Shown: piece by piece, positions 53,496 through 64,000 of the stretch
How the letters are laid out: each line of letters begins with the position of its first letter
Numbering within the stretch: position 1 is the first letter of the stretch
Origin: Aphelocoma coerulescens
Lineage: Eukaryota; Chordata; Aves; Passeriformes; Corvidae
Direction: 5' to 3'
DNA length: 64,000 nt
Assembly (NCBI RefSeq): GCF_041296385.1
Contig: NC_091014.1
Coordinates: forward strand, 10,019,578-10,083,577
The notes under the pieces: generated by a model
Told to the model about the DNA's origin: nothing
Seen by the model: only the letters and a program-made list of their open reading frames with translations
The model's database searches: none
Translations under genes and position numbers: made by a program

Positions 53496-53912
53496 GGGAG
53501 CCTGGAGCACCTCTCCTATGAACAAAAGCTGAGAGATTTGGGGATGTTCAGCCTGTGGAAGTGAAGGCTGTAGGGAGACCTTCGAACAGCCTTCCAATAC
53601 TTAAAAGGAGTTTAAAAGAATAACAGAGAGTACTATAGTGATACAACAAGGGGTCATGGTTTTAAACTGAGAGTAGATCTAATTGAACAGAAGAAAGAAA
53701 CTCTTCCCTGTGAGGGTGGTGAGGCACTAGCACCAGTTGCCCAGAGAAGCTGTGGATGCCCCATCCCTGAAAGTGTTCAAGGCCAGGTCAGATAGGGCCA
53801 GGTCTAGTAGAAGGTGCCCCTGCCTGTGGGGGAAGGGTGTGAGGGTGTGGACCCCGATCATCTTTTAGATCCCTTTCAACCCAAACCACACCAAGATTCT
53901 ACGTTTCTATGA
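53496..53912 (+). mobile_element. CR1 LINE 3' portion, sense
   Basis: Starts at GGAGCCTGGAGCACCTCTCC (53496). It continues with GAACAAAAGCTGAGAGATTT, CAAGGGGTCATGGTTTTAAA (53648), TGTGAGGGTGGTGAGGCACT (53710), GTTGCCCAGAGAAGCTGTGG (53738) and ATCCCTTTCAACCCAAACCA (53868), and ends in degenerate TTCTATG repeats at about 53912. A GGGTGTGAGGGTGTGG stretch (53837-53852) replaces the usual sequence before the final block. 5'-truncated and non-coding. Confidence 0.95.
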
Positions 53913-54010
53913 CTTTATTGCAATGTTTCTATGCATGTGTGGTACAAACTCAATTTGCTGAAGCAGTTGTAAAGAAAGCTTCAATGAATACCACAGCATC
54001 TTTATAGGCT

Positions 54011-54026
54011 GTGTTGTTAACAACAC
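54011..54026. repeat. Perfect 16-bp palindrome
   Basis: GTGTTGTTAACAACAC is its own reverse complement, with a GTTAAC centre. A site for a dimeric factor is possible, but nothing else supports it. Confidence 0.6.
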
Positions 54027-54650
54027 GGCATTGCAAACCTTTCTTCGCTTTTATTTCAGCATTGAACTGCAAGTCTTTACAGTAATGCTTCAGGACAGAA
54101 GGAGGCCACTGCAGTCATTCCCAGTAACACATTGCTAATGTTTTCAGTGCTTCAAAGTGCTTGTCTAACACTTTTTTGAATGATCACAGCTGTGGTTTCT
54201 GGTGCCATCTCAGTCGATCCATTCTCCATGTTAATCACCCCTTTGTATTCTGCCAATTGTCATTGTGTCTTATTGTCTCGTTTGACCTTGTGTCTCTCAG
54301 CCTTAAAACTTCTAAAGCTCTGGGTAACTTTGCCACATTTCTTAACTGTCTCTTTTCTCTTGAATGTTCACAGTACACAGGGAAGCATGAAAAGGGGTTA
54401 TTACTCCTGCATGCTGTGTATTAAAGCCTGACTCCCTGCACATGAACTTAGGATGGATGGCAATGAGAATCCAGGTTTCAGAATCTCTACCTCAAGTTAC
54501 TTGGCAATTCACAGTAAGAATTGCCATTCTACATTCCTTTGCTCAGGCAAGGAATTTTCCATCTTTTCCTTGGGTACAAAAAACCACATATTAAAATTCA
54601 GAGGCAAAATTCATACCTCATTGCAGTCTGCAGTTCCTCATGATGCAACG

Positions 54651-54916
54651 TGGAGGGGCAGGCACTGATCTCTTCTCTCTGGTGACCAGTGAGAGGACCC
54701 ACATGAATGTCATGAAGTTGAGTCAAGGGGGTGACTGGGTGCTGGGACAGGCTCACCAGGGAAGTGGTCACAGCACCAAGAGTTCAAGAAGAATTTGGTC
54801 CATGCTCCCAGACACATTGTGTGATCCTTGGCATGTTCTGTGCAGGGCCAGGAGTTGGACTTGATGATCCTGATGGGTCCCTTCCAACTCATGATATTCA
54901 ATTGTTGTATGATCTG
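54651..54916 (+). mobile_element. CR1 LINE 3' end of a different subfamily, sense, internally deleted
   Basis: Recognisable segments are GGCACTGATCTCTTCTCTCT (54661), GGGAAGTGGTCACAGCACCA (54759), TTCAAGAAGAATTTGGTCCA, GTGCAGGGCCAGGAGTTGGA (54840), GTCCCTTCCAACTCATGATATT (54877) and degenerate terminal repeats to about 54916. This is the CR1 type with '...CCAGGAGTTGGACT.GATGATCC...'. The block around the GTGACTGGGTGCTGGGACAGG join (54731) lacks several tens of bases normally present. Confidence 0.92.
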
Positions 54917-57826
54917 ACTACCTGTCCCATGTAAGGCACCTACTCTCGTCCCCATTGTGTGCCTGCAAGTATTACAGAGAGGAGCAACTGGGGAATTTTT
55001 TTTCTTATATAGGCAAAGCACCAGTGACCATGTGTTCTGCTACACCTTGCCCCTCCATAAGGCCATGGCTCCCAGACTTTGGCTCCCAGATTCTCTCAGC
55101 TCTGTTGAGGAGTTTAAAACCCTTGTAGAAGCAGTGTCTCTGTGAAAGGCAGCAGATACAAGTCACAAATATTTATATTCTGGAAAATTTTTTCTGCATT
55201 GATTTCCTGTTCGTTTTCCATAAACATTTCATGTTTACTATTCACTAAATATTAATAGCATAGCTATTATTCAAGCTTCTGTTTTGTTTCTGTATATATT
55301 TTTAGAAGAAATACTTTTGACTGTATCTACAAACACACTTTCCCAAAATAACTTTTTTTTCAGACTCGTTGAAACCTTTCTCTCTAATTTTCAGTATCTT
55401 GCTTATCTGTTCTGTTATTTTAAAATATAGATAATGCTTAAGAGTCACCCTTCTGTTTCAGTAGCCTTTATAATATTTTTCCCTTACTGTATCTCTAGAC
55501 ATTTGTGGTTCAGAAAGGAAGAAATGAACTTGAAGCTCTGTAGACTATCTTTTACATTGGATACTTGGTAAACATTTGGCACCAGGAAAATTAATGAGGT
55601 TCAAGGAAATATAACATTCACTCAAATATGAATTGCTTGATGTCCATGTGGATTTCTCTCCCCATTCAACTCTTTCTACTTATAATTATGATCTGAAAAA
55701 ATCATTTGTGAGCAGACAAAGAAGTACAGACCACATAGTCTAGTACTATGTATATTTTTCATAACTTTGAGTATTACCCTGCTGAGTTAAAATACCTACA
55801 TTTTCTTTTTCCCTTATTTTTAAGCTTCAAATTGAAGAATTTTCTCCCAGTTGTGACCTAATCAGTGAGAGGATTTTGCCACCTTCTATTTCTTGTTCCT
55901 GATTAATAGTTTCTTTATCTCCCAGAGTTTTATGTGGTTTTCAGAGGTTTTGGAACAGTTTTCAGACGATCTTTTGATCATGTCGTTTTCAAAATTGTTC
56001 TTTTCATGTCTGGATTCAGTTTGGCTTCTAAAATATCTTGTCAGTGGCTTCAAAGGCCACAATGAGAATGATTAGATGGTATTTGCTATACATATCTAGA
56101 TGGCATTTACCTCTAAATAGCAGGGACAAGCAAGCTCTGCTTCTGGGGCTGTCCCTCCCTGTGCTCTGAGCCAGCTCACAACCATGCAAAATCCAAGGAC
56201 AAAAGGCAGGATGCATGAGCTCAGACTTGGGAGAAGGTAACTACCCTTCCATGTCTCCCCTTTGACTGTGTGTATAAGCAGGCCTCTCTAAGTCTGTTTA
56301 CAGAAGGCAATATTAGCAGATTCTTTATGACCCTGGTCCCTGTCCTGCCTCCCTGCTCAGGAGCCTGTGATGTGATATGCCAGCATTACTGACAGACAGC
56401 TTGTCAGTGCAGGATGGTGATTCCCATTAAAAACATCAAGGCCCCTCCAATCCCTCAGTAAGTTAGCTCTTGACAGTGACCTGTATAACATATGCATACT
56501 TCACTTTGGAGACTTTGACTCCAAGGCATTTGAACAGCCCTAACATGCTGGTTAACTCCCAGGAAATGTCCACTCATTCGGCAGAAGCTTAATTGGACAC
56601 TATGTGCTATTGTTTGACAAATAGCAAGTCTCTTAGTCAGCTTTGACAAAACAGTAAATTGTGGCTTCCTTACTTAAGGCTTCAAGTGTGTCCAGGGATT
56701 ACTTTCCCTGGTTTGTATCACATTCAGACAACCACAGTGTTAGTAGTAGTTAACTATATGTCAGCATTGAGAAGTGTGATTTCTGTGTTTTTCATAACAT
56801 CTATTACATCTCTTACATTATATTCAATGTGATTGTAGCTATTGATCTCTCTTCTAACTATGGTGAGTTGTTAAAAGTTAGTGGCTCTCTGTATCTCCAC
56901 ATGCTGTACTCAGGAGCAGTCATTTATCAGTAGGTGAGTCTGAGTGTTACTCATTTCAGTGAAAATGAAAAGGCCTTCTTCCACCCAAGGGTAGCTGTGA
57001 TGAGGAATTGCACTCTTCCTTCACAACTTTTTTTCTGGTTAGGAGGACTGAGTTGGGTTTAAACTATCCCAAAACCTCTGTGATAGCCATTTGCTCCTAT
57101 TCTCAGAGAACTCATTTTGCACAGGAACTCAACAGAGCACTTGGTGTGTATTCACGCCTTTTAAAACAAAACTACTATATAATTTGGACAAGATTCTCTT
57201 TGCTGGTGTTTTATGCTGAGCCTGTTTCCACAGCATGCCTCTCTGTTCTTGCATAATGTAACTTTTCCCATCAACTTGTGGGCAGCTGAGGAGCCAGAGC
57301 TAAATAAAGCTCAGATAAAGGGTTTTATATGTGATGTAAATAGATGTGAACTGGCAATTTAATAGTGCCCTTGCATTTTTCTGTGCTGTATAGGATTGTG
57401 AAAGCTGAATCTGGCAAAAACTGTGCAGTGTTCACAACTAACAAGTAAGTCTTGAATTTAAGCTTGGTAATTTATGTGGGTGCAAGGGGATGCCTGTGAG
57501 AGAGATGAAATAATTTGGTCTAATGGCAGCAGTCTCTGATTTGGAGAATTTTAAGGCTCAGATTTGTAACGACTCAAATGGAAAGCAACATATGTTCCAC
57601 AAATGGATTAATAAACTAAATTAAGGCTTGGACAAAGACCTATATAAAGTCCTAGAAATATTTGTAGACATATTCCATAAGTATTACTTGAATTATATAC
57701 TGAAACCATTGTTGAAAAATTAAAATGAGATCTGTACAGTTTTAAACTACTCTTAAAATATAACATCCTGTTACTCGATGGTTTACAGAAAAATCATTGG
57801 ACCCAATAGAGGTGAAATTCTTTTGC
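54917..57826. other. Unique AT-rich DNA, no gene recognised
   Basis: No credible exon, RNA gene or repeat family was recognised. Frames at 54957-55145 and 57008-57256 are short and featureless. Confidence 0.5.
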
Positions 57827-57892
57827 TTGTGTTATACAGGTCAGGTTTGATGATGGAATGGTCCCTTCTGGACTTAAAAGCTATGAATCTGT
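57827..57892 (+). mobile_element. Very old CR1-type LINE 3' end, sense
   Basis: The sequence TGTGTTATACAGGTCAGGTT (57828), then GATGGAATGGTCCCTTCTGG (57851) and CTTAAAAGCTATGAATCTG resembles the 3' end of ancient CR1 lineages shared with turtles and crocodilians, of the type 'atacagg.ggtcagactagatgatc..aatggtcccttctggccttaaaatctatgaatctatg'. It differs from the younger avian CR1 copies above. Only the last 66 bp are recognisable. Confidence 0.65.
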
Positions 57893-58176
57893 TCCTTTTC
57901 TACAATGCTCACATAAAAGGTCAAATTTCCAAGACTGGAATATTTCACTGAAGGACCAGAAGCTCTCTATGATGTTTTTAAAGTAATGAAAGCGGTAAAA
58001 AAGACATAAAATAAGGACAAGAGAAGGAATACAAAATAAACTAAACTAAGGAATTTCTGTCCTCAACCTACAAATGGGAATAAAATGTTAAATATCAGAG
58101 CATGCCATGTGTTTCCAGAAGTACTTATGTGTCAGTGAACACACACAGCTTAAGGCTGGTCTGCTAATGGAATACG

Positions 58177-58214
58177 CCTAATCATCATAATATCTCCTAA
58201 TAATCATAATCTCT
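58177..58214. repeat. Tandem duplication, 19-bp unit, imperfect
   Basis: CCTAATCATCATAATATCT (58177-58195) is followed by CCTAATAATCATAATCTCT (58196-58214), two mismatches. Confidence 0.8.
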
Positions 58215-60843
58215 CACTTAACTAGATCCTGAAATTCTTCACTAAGAGGAAAACTATTTTGTGAATTGAATGTGTACATGTCCCCCCATGTAAATACATA
58301 AGCATAATTAAAGAGCTACAGTGACAAATACCAGGATTAAAATAGCTACTAACTACCTAATGACATTACCACAGTCTAGTATAAGCATCCTCCCTCCCAT
58401 ACTACGCCAAGACTGAAATACATACTGAACATTTCATTTTTGGAGTTCATGCTCTAATCTCAGTAGGAATTTCAGTGTTCAGAGGAAGTCTCAATGAGGG
58501 TCACTCAACAAATGGGGTACATACTCTGGAAGCACCTTTTTAGACTTTGATTCTAACTGTGTCTTATTTTATAAAGAGATTATACGTTAAAAATAACATT
58601 CTACAATTTTAAATTTAAATATTTATTTGGTGGCACTAAGGAAAAAACACCCACTCAAATGTAAACAGTACAAGCCTATACCCTCTAAACAATTAATAGT
58701 TTACATTTCTCATAGATGACTTATCAAATACAAACAGAAACCAACATTCCTTTTCCTACATTTTGATGAGCTCAGCAGCATTGCAACATTAACTCCTTTA
58801 TAATGAAGGATTTCTAAACTGTAATAAAAAGGGATATATTAAAATAGTACACATGGTACTTATTAATTCCCTCCATCAATATGATCTGTATTTTGTGCCC
58901 CATAAACCTCCACCACCAGGCAAGGGTTTAATTTCTAATTTATGCAACTGTTTTCCAATCAACTATCTGTGATGGCAGATAAGGCAAAAGCAGTAAGACA
59001 TGATATCTGGAAGAAAAAATACTGAGCAGGAGAGCACAGTGAGAGGTGTTTCATTTAGCTGACAGTCGTGCATATAACAGTTCTTATCCAAAGACCCAAG
59101 AGCACTCAAATTTTATAGCCAATGTTAGCTCTCTGTATCCATTATTGAAATTCAGCTATGGCTGAAGATAAAAATCTAAGATCCTTTGTGAATGTACACC
59201 AAGACGACACAGAAAGCAGGAGTAAAATAAGGAATCCTCATATCAGTGTAAGAAATATAGGAGCAATTAGTCAAGTGAAATGTCATCAAGATCCAAAAAA
59301 AATTATGGCTCTGTGCCACTTGAATCTAGCTTTAGTACATTTACATCTTACTCAAAGGATAATATCTCTCAGAATTTCTGTAATAATACAGCATTGTGCT
59401 TCTCTTTACTATAATACATTTTGCATTCTTATACATAAGTATTATTAATAGTAACTAACTACTGCAGATAAATTCCCTGATGTGAGTAGGTGAGAGTTTT
59501 ACTTGCAGCGCAGTGATTTGTGAAGTTTTTTGAAGGGTTAATAGTTTCATTTCTAAACTTAAAAAATAGGATTTTTAGGAACTGCTTTTTCTACAAAAGT
59601 AGTCCGAAACAATGCTGTCAACCTTCTTGCTTTCCAAGGTACCTGAGCTACATCTATTTGGGCTCATATTATACAGCATTTCAAAAAATAACATGAAGAA
59701 TGGAACTCTTATTCTGTTTAAATAGAATTCTTTTTTAGAACTAGCTGTGATAACATCATAAAATTTCTTGCTGGGTTCCTTTCTGTAAAAACACAAAGAA
59801 GGTTTTATACAACTTCTCTTCCTTATATGCAACTTCCCCCCACCCTCTCCTTCAAACACCCATATTTAGGAAAGGGAAATTCTTGACAGCAAGCCCTCAG
59901 TGGCAATGACCATCTGGCTTTGTGTTCACTGGTAGGCACTAATTGGCAGTGGTGAAAAGCGGTGGTAATAAACGCTCAGCCCAGTGTAGCCAGCCTGTTT
60001 GACTGAAAAAGAAAATTCTTTGAACTTTACAGAATTTTTAACAAATAGAGCTTTTTTGGGTTACAAATGCTTAGATTTGTATCAGTGTTAGGAACATATT
60101 GGCCTGACTCTGTGAGCAGATTTATAGCAAAGAAAAAAAGAATTTAAGTCATGGTACAATTGCAGCCATTAACATAGCTTTTCTTTTCATAATTGCTGCC
60201 CCAAAGGAGACGTTTTGGTGTTTGTTTGCCTACAAGCAGAATTATGATTCAGAGGACAGAGTCTCGGGTGTACCCTATACCTTCATAGGACAGCCTGATT
60301 TCGTGGGAAGTGTCTCAAATATCAAGGTTTCAGAGTAATATAGGAAAGTGAAAATCACAATGTTACCAGGTCCGTGTGTCTTGTATATGAATTGCACAAT
60401 TTATGTGCTCAATAGCACATTTCTTTCCCCAGATTTGAAATTAGTACTGGATCCATTAAGCCTACTCAGGGTAGAGAGCAACTGACAGAATCCCATTCAC
60501 TGGATATGGTTCAGACTTAATAGATGCAGTTTTTGGTTTTCTCTAACATTATAAAGATATAAGGTTGTTTGAAGGAAAGGCTCTAATTTGCAAGTGGGCA
60601 AAGTTTGAATATTATTTATTTGTATTTCTGAAACTACTTCATTGGTTTTATTCAAAAAGTCACAAGTATCTTGAAATATTTTTATTTTGCTCAACTTGTT
60701 AGCTAATCTGAGCCTTTTTAGACATGAGTCCCACAAAATGAATTTTAAAATCCTCCCAAAAATTATCTTCAATAAGATTATTATACTGTGCTGAAAACTC
60801 ACAGCATAACTTTCTGCAAATGTTAGACAACAAGAATATTTTT

Positions 60844-60865
60844 ATTTTTTTATATATAAAAAAAT
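60844..60865. repeat. Perfect 22-bp AT palindrome
   Basis: An arm ATTTTTTTATA and its exact complement meet at the centre: seven T, then ATATAT, then seven A, bounded by A and T. AT-rich DNA makes such palindromes common by chance. Confidence 0.7.
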
Positions 60866-63800
60866 TATTACTGCTGAATACTAAAACAAATAAAATATTT
60901 TAGAACTTAAAAAAAGAAATAGTGACTTATTTTGAGAGCTGATTGTGTGTGATTTTTATGTGATCCTTGTTGCTTATCAGTGTTCGTCAGACACCTTGGC
61001 ATTTCAAGTTAGAAGTCTAACTTTCACATGGAAAAACAGAGGTGAAACAAAATTTATCTTTAGTTTCTATTTACAGCAATGCTACTACTCCTCTGCCTTT
61101 ACTAAATCCTTTCCTGCTTTATGTTTATCTTTCTCCAAGTAAGTTCAAGCCATAAATAAGTTAATTGATGTACATCTGAAATTTCTGACCTTTTCCTTCG
61201 TTCAGTTATTTTTCAAATTTCAGTAATTACAGGGAGAGTACTTCATATCTGTAGAACATGTTGAGAAGGGCTACATCTTGGCTGATAATTCTAGTTGTTA
61301 CTGATCTCAAGAAAAGAGCCTTTATCCTTCATTTCTTATGCCATTATGGGTCTGATCCCTAGAATTCTCAGCTAAACCTTGGTTCTAGAAGACTAGAGAA
61401 AGAACATCAATTGCTAGCTTTATATATTTGCAAAGTGACACTTGCTAGGAAAGTTGTCAGAATCCTATGTTTCTCCAGTTGGAAGGTTTATAAAAGCTAC
61501 TTCATCCATATTAAATTCTAAAGTGAAATAGATTTGTGTGGGAGAGAACTTAATCTCAGTTTAACATCAGTACAACACCCCAAAGGATCATAGTTCATGC
61601 CTAATTGAGCTTTTGCAGCACAGTCACGATCACCTACATGAGGAGATAAAAAAGATGCCATAACTTCAAAAGAGAAAATACTTTATTCTCTTCTACCCTC
61701 TTTTTTCTCTCTCCTCCCCATTCCACCCCCTTTAGAGCAATAAATGCACACTGCACTTTGCACATTCCCACAGCAGATAAATATAGACAAATTTTCCTAC
61801 TGATGACCTTATTTTTCAATACTTGAAAAACTTAAAACTATGTCTGGCCGTAGTTTTATAATAAAAATAGTTGTGTTTTTTGCAATTTGCATTTAACTCT
61901 TCCTATAGAAAAGCCTCAGTTCTGGCAGTCAGGAAGAGCACTACAACACTGATTTTTTGGATGGCCACCACTATGGATCCCGCTCTATAGCTGAGTGCAT
62001 GGCTTTCTCCAACTCATAAAGTGAAAGTCAGCCACTTCTATTCAGCCCATCCCTCTCTTGTATTCTGTGGAATCAGCAAAAACTGAGGCTATATACCATC
62101 CAATTTCTAGAAGAAATAGTAACTTACCAAGAACAAGCAGGGTTATTCAGGAATTTTAGTGTATTTTCTTTCACTCTTGCACAGATCTAACAGAATATCT
62201 TGCAATAAAATCAAATACATGTTACGCATTAATATGGTATAATGCTTTCCACTGCATTAATGGAAACAGTGTGCTCAGACCATCTCTATCAAAAGTCCTC
62301 TTTTGGTCACAGTACAACATCTTTTGACCTCCTCACCTGTTGGAACTCACCTGTTCCCAGTTCCCTGCAGAAATGTGATAATATCTGAAGCTGTCAAATG
62401 GAAATGGCTGTTCATTGGAGATAGGAAATGTTTTGCAAGTACACTTATTCCAGTGTAGAAAAGTTGGTGTTACATGTTTTGCCCAAGAGACCTTGCTCTG
62501 AATATCTGAAATGACTTGCTGGATCTCTCTGAAATACAAGAAGAAAACACACTTGTTATTTGTCCTCATGTCCTGTCTTAGAATGAATGAATGTGTTGAA
62601 TCAATCCAATTGATAGAGAATGACTGAAGAAGTTAAGTCAGATAGCTTTTAAGGTAGGAACAATGGGGAATTAACACTGAAAAGCAGGAATCAGAGCCCA
62701 AAACCAAGAAGAGAGTCCAGATTAAGGTGCACATTTTTGTCTGATGCAATGCAAAAAGCACTTCCTTCCCAGATACACCATTTAATTTTTACAAAGAATA
62801 GATGAAAAAGTGTTATACAATATTTATGGATCTTGGCTGTCTAGTTAGCTTTCCCTTTATGTCATTGAAATATAATACCAGAACACAGTTTATATCTTCA
62901 TGCACCAAGAACTTTAGCTGGTTACTAACTTGTTTATTAGTGAAGAACAACTTGAGTTAAGCCAGACAGTAAATCAGTCTTAATGGTAAGGTGGTACTCT
63001 TAGCACAAACTTTCACTTTCTTAAATACTGAGTAAAATATTTTCAGTTATCTAATAGCACAAGTAACCTTGACTATGATTGTCACACTCTTCTATCCACA
63101 CTTTACTAACTTCTTTGGCTCCAGTTTGTGAGCTAGTGGTGTCACATCAAGATTTTACTTAATGTTTTTAGCAGAGAAATTAAATGGGACAAAAGCTAGA
63201 CATCTAAATAAGAGAAGAAGATGGCTGTGTGGCCCTCCATAGAGTGCTGCTGTAGTGCTGTCCTTGTGAAACCTTTTTTGATGTCAAAAGTAATCTAACT
63301 GATGCTGAACAGGACGTTGGGGAGCCTTCCACAGAGAGTGGCTGTACACTAGTTTGATGGGACTTAGAGCAAATAGCAAGTGTCACAAAGGTTTTTATTC
63401 CTAGATTTTGAGGGAGCTTTTAGAAAGGAAAGAGTGGCATAGCTGCTTGAGAAAGGAAATAAAAAAAATCTGAAATACCCATGTACTTACAAGCAGAAAA
63501 AATCTGCTGTCTTTCAACTGCCACAACATTGGTAACTTTGTGATTGATATTCAGTATGCACAGTCCTAAAAATAAATCAATGCACATTTTAAATGCTGTC
63601 TGTTTGGTTACACATCCTTGTGCAGTCTTCTGTTTTAAGACCTGATAACGAATCTTTGTTCTGATTTTACAATTGTAATGTGATTCATGGCTTTAAAGTT
63701 ATTAGGATTAGCATCAGTAAAAACAGTTAAGGTCCATATTATGAATAAAATGAAAATTAAAAAAAAATTTCTGGAGTAGGGATGTGCCTTGAGTAGGTAA

Positions 63801-64000
63801 TATTTTTTTTTCTGTTTTCCATTGACTTACAGTCTATTATTACATGTTGCTGGTAGCAACCTTAGAGCCAAAGAATGGCTCTGTATTCTACAGTCCCTTT
63901 GGAAGTTAAGCTACTGAGAAGGTTGGCTGGCTGTTACATAAATCAGGTTTTACATAAGTCAGTCTTAATAAACGAACCACTATAGCTGTACTCTGGGGGC

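Larger units (their letters stand above)
57893..64000. other. Unique AT-rich DNA to the right edge, no gene recognised
   Basis: A 19-bp duplication (58177-58214) and an AT palindrome (60844-60865) are the only structures seen. An AATAAA at 59972 stands in isolation, without other LTR or gene features. Short frames, such as 59158-59448 plus and 60497-60802 minus, have no recognisable domain. Confidence 0.5.

Noticed and set aside
54710..55021. 103-codon minus-strand frame and overlapping plus frames
   Set aside because: Mostly shadows of the sense CR1 copy at 54651-54916.
59960..59990. LTR polyadenylation site (AATAAA)
   Set aside because: No TATA box, TG...CA ends or target duplication around it.
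1..64000. CRISPR arrays, operons, tRNA or rRNA genes
   Set aside because: No regularly spaced repeats, no ribosome-binding-site-led gene clusters and no cloverleaf or rRNA core sequences were seen; the repeats present are eukaryotic.

Overview
The window looks like non-coding DNA from a bird genome. It is visibly AT-rich and contains no open frame that I can defend as a host gene. The diagnostic features are several CR1 LINE 3' ends, which carry the avian '...GGTCCCTTCCAACCC...' segment followed by ATTCTATG-type terminal repeats. There are also retroviral-type LTRs with TG...CA ends and short target-site duplications. One LTR (14275-14475) has both termini of a family that I recall from many neoavian genomes; this placement is from memory. 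I see no bacterial, viral-genome or organellar layout. The simplest reading is an intergenic region or a large intron.

Layout. 1-302: a reading frame enters from outside the window, encodes a hydrophobic stretch, is broken by one TGA and stays open to 302; it also contains a perfect 13-bp hairpin. 303-12285: mostly unique AT-rich sequence with an ATT microsatellite. 12286-12474: a degraded MIR/CORE-SINE-like element. 13778-14551: a sense CR1 with a 201-bp LTR-type insertion flanked by a 5-bp target-site duplication. 14552-26424: unique sequence with small hairpins and tandem duplications. 26425-26741: a CR1 made of two opposite-strand arms, the pattern expected from a 5'-inverted insertion. 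30533-30635: an antisense CR1 scrap. 36602-37251: an antisense LTR with a polypurine-tract-like flank and about 180 bp that may be internal retroviral sequence. 40932-40958: a run of 27 A. 43543-43978: an almost textbook solo LTR (6-bp target-site duplication, TATA box, AATAAA, subrepeats). 47583-47929: a probable antisense LTR with unclear ends. 49341-49567: an antisense CR1. 52000-52782: an unexplained region holding the longest open frame of the window and an A-rich tail. 53496-53912 and 54651-54916: two sense CR1 copies of different subfamilies. 57827-57892: a very old CR1 3' end. The remainder to 64000 is unique AT-rich sequence.

Function. No gene set, operon or pathway can be assembled here. 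The history that can be read is one of transposon insertion: an old SINE and an old CR1 layer, later CR1 insertions, and several endogenous-retrovirus LTRs, at least one nested in a CR1. Any host function would be in conserved non-coding elements or in small exons that cannot be proved without alignment or RNA data.
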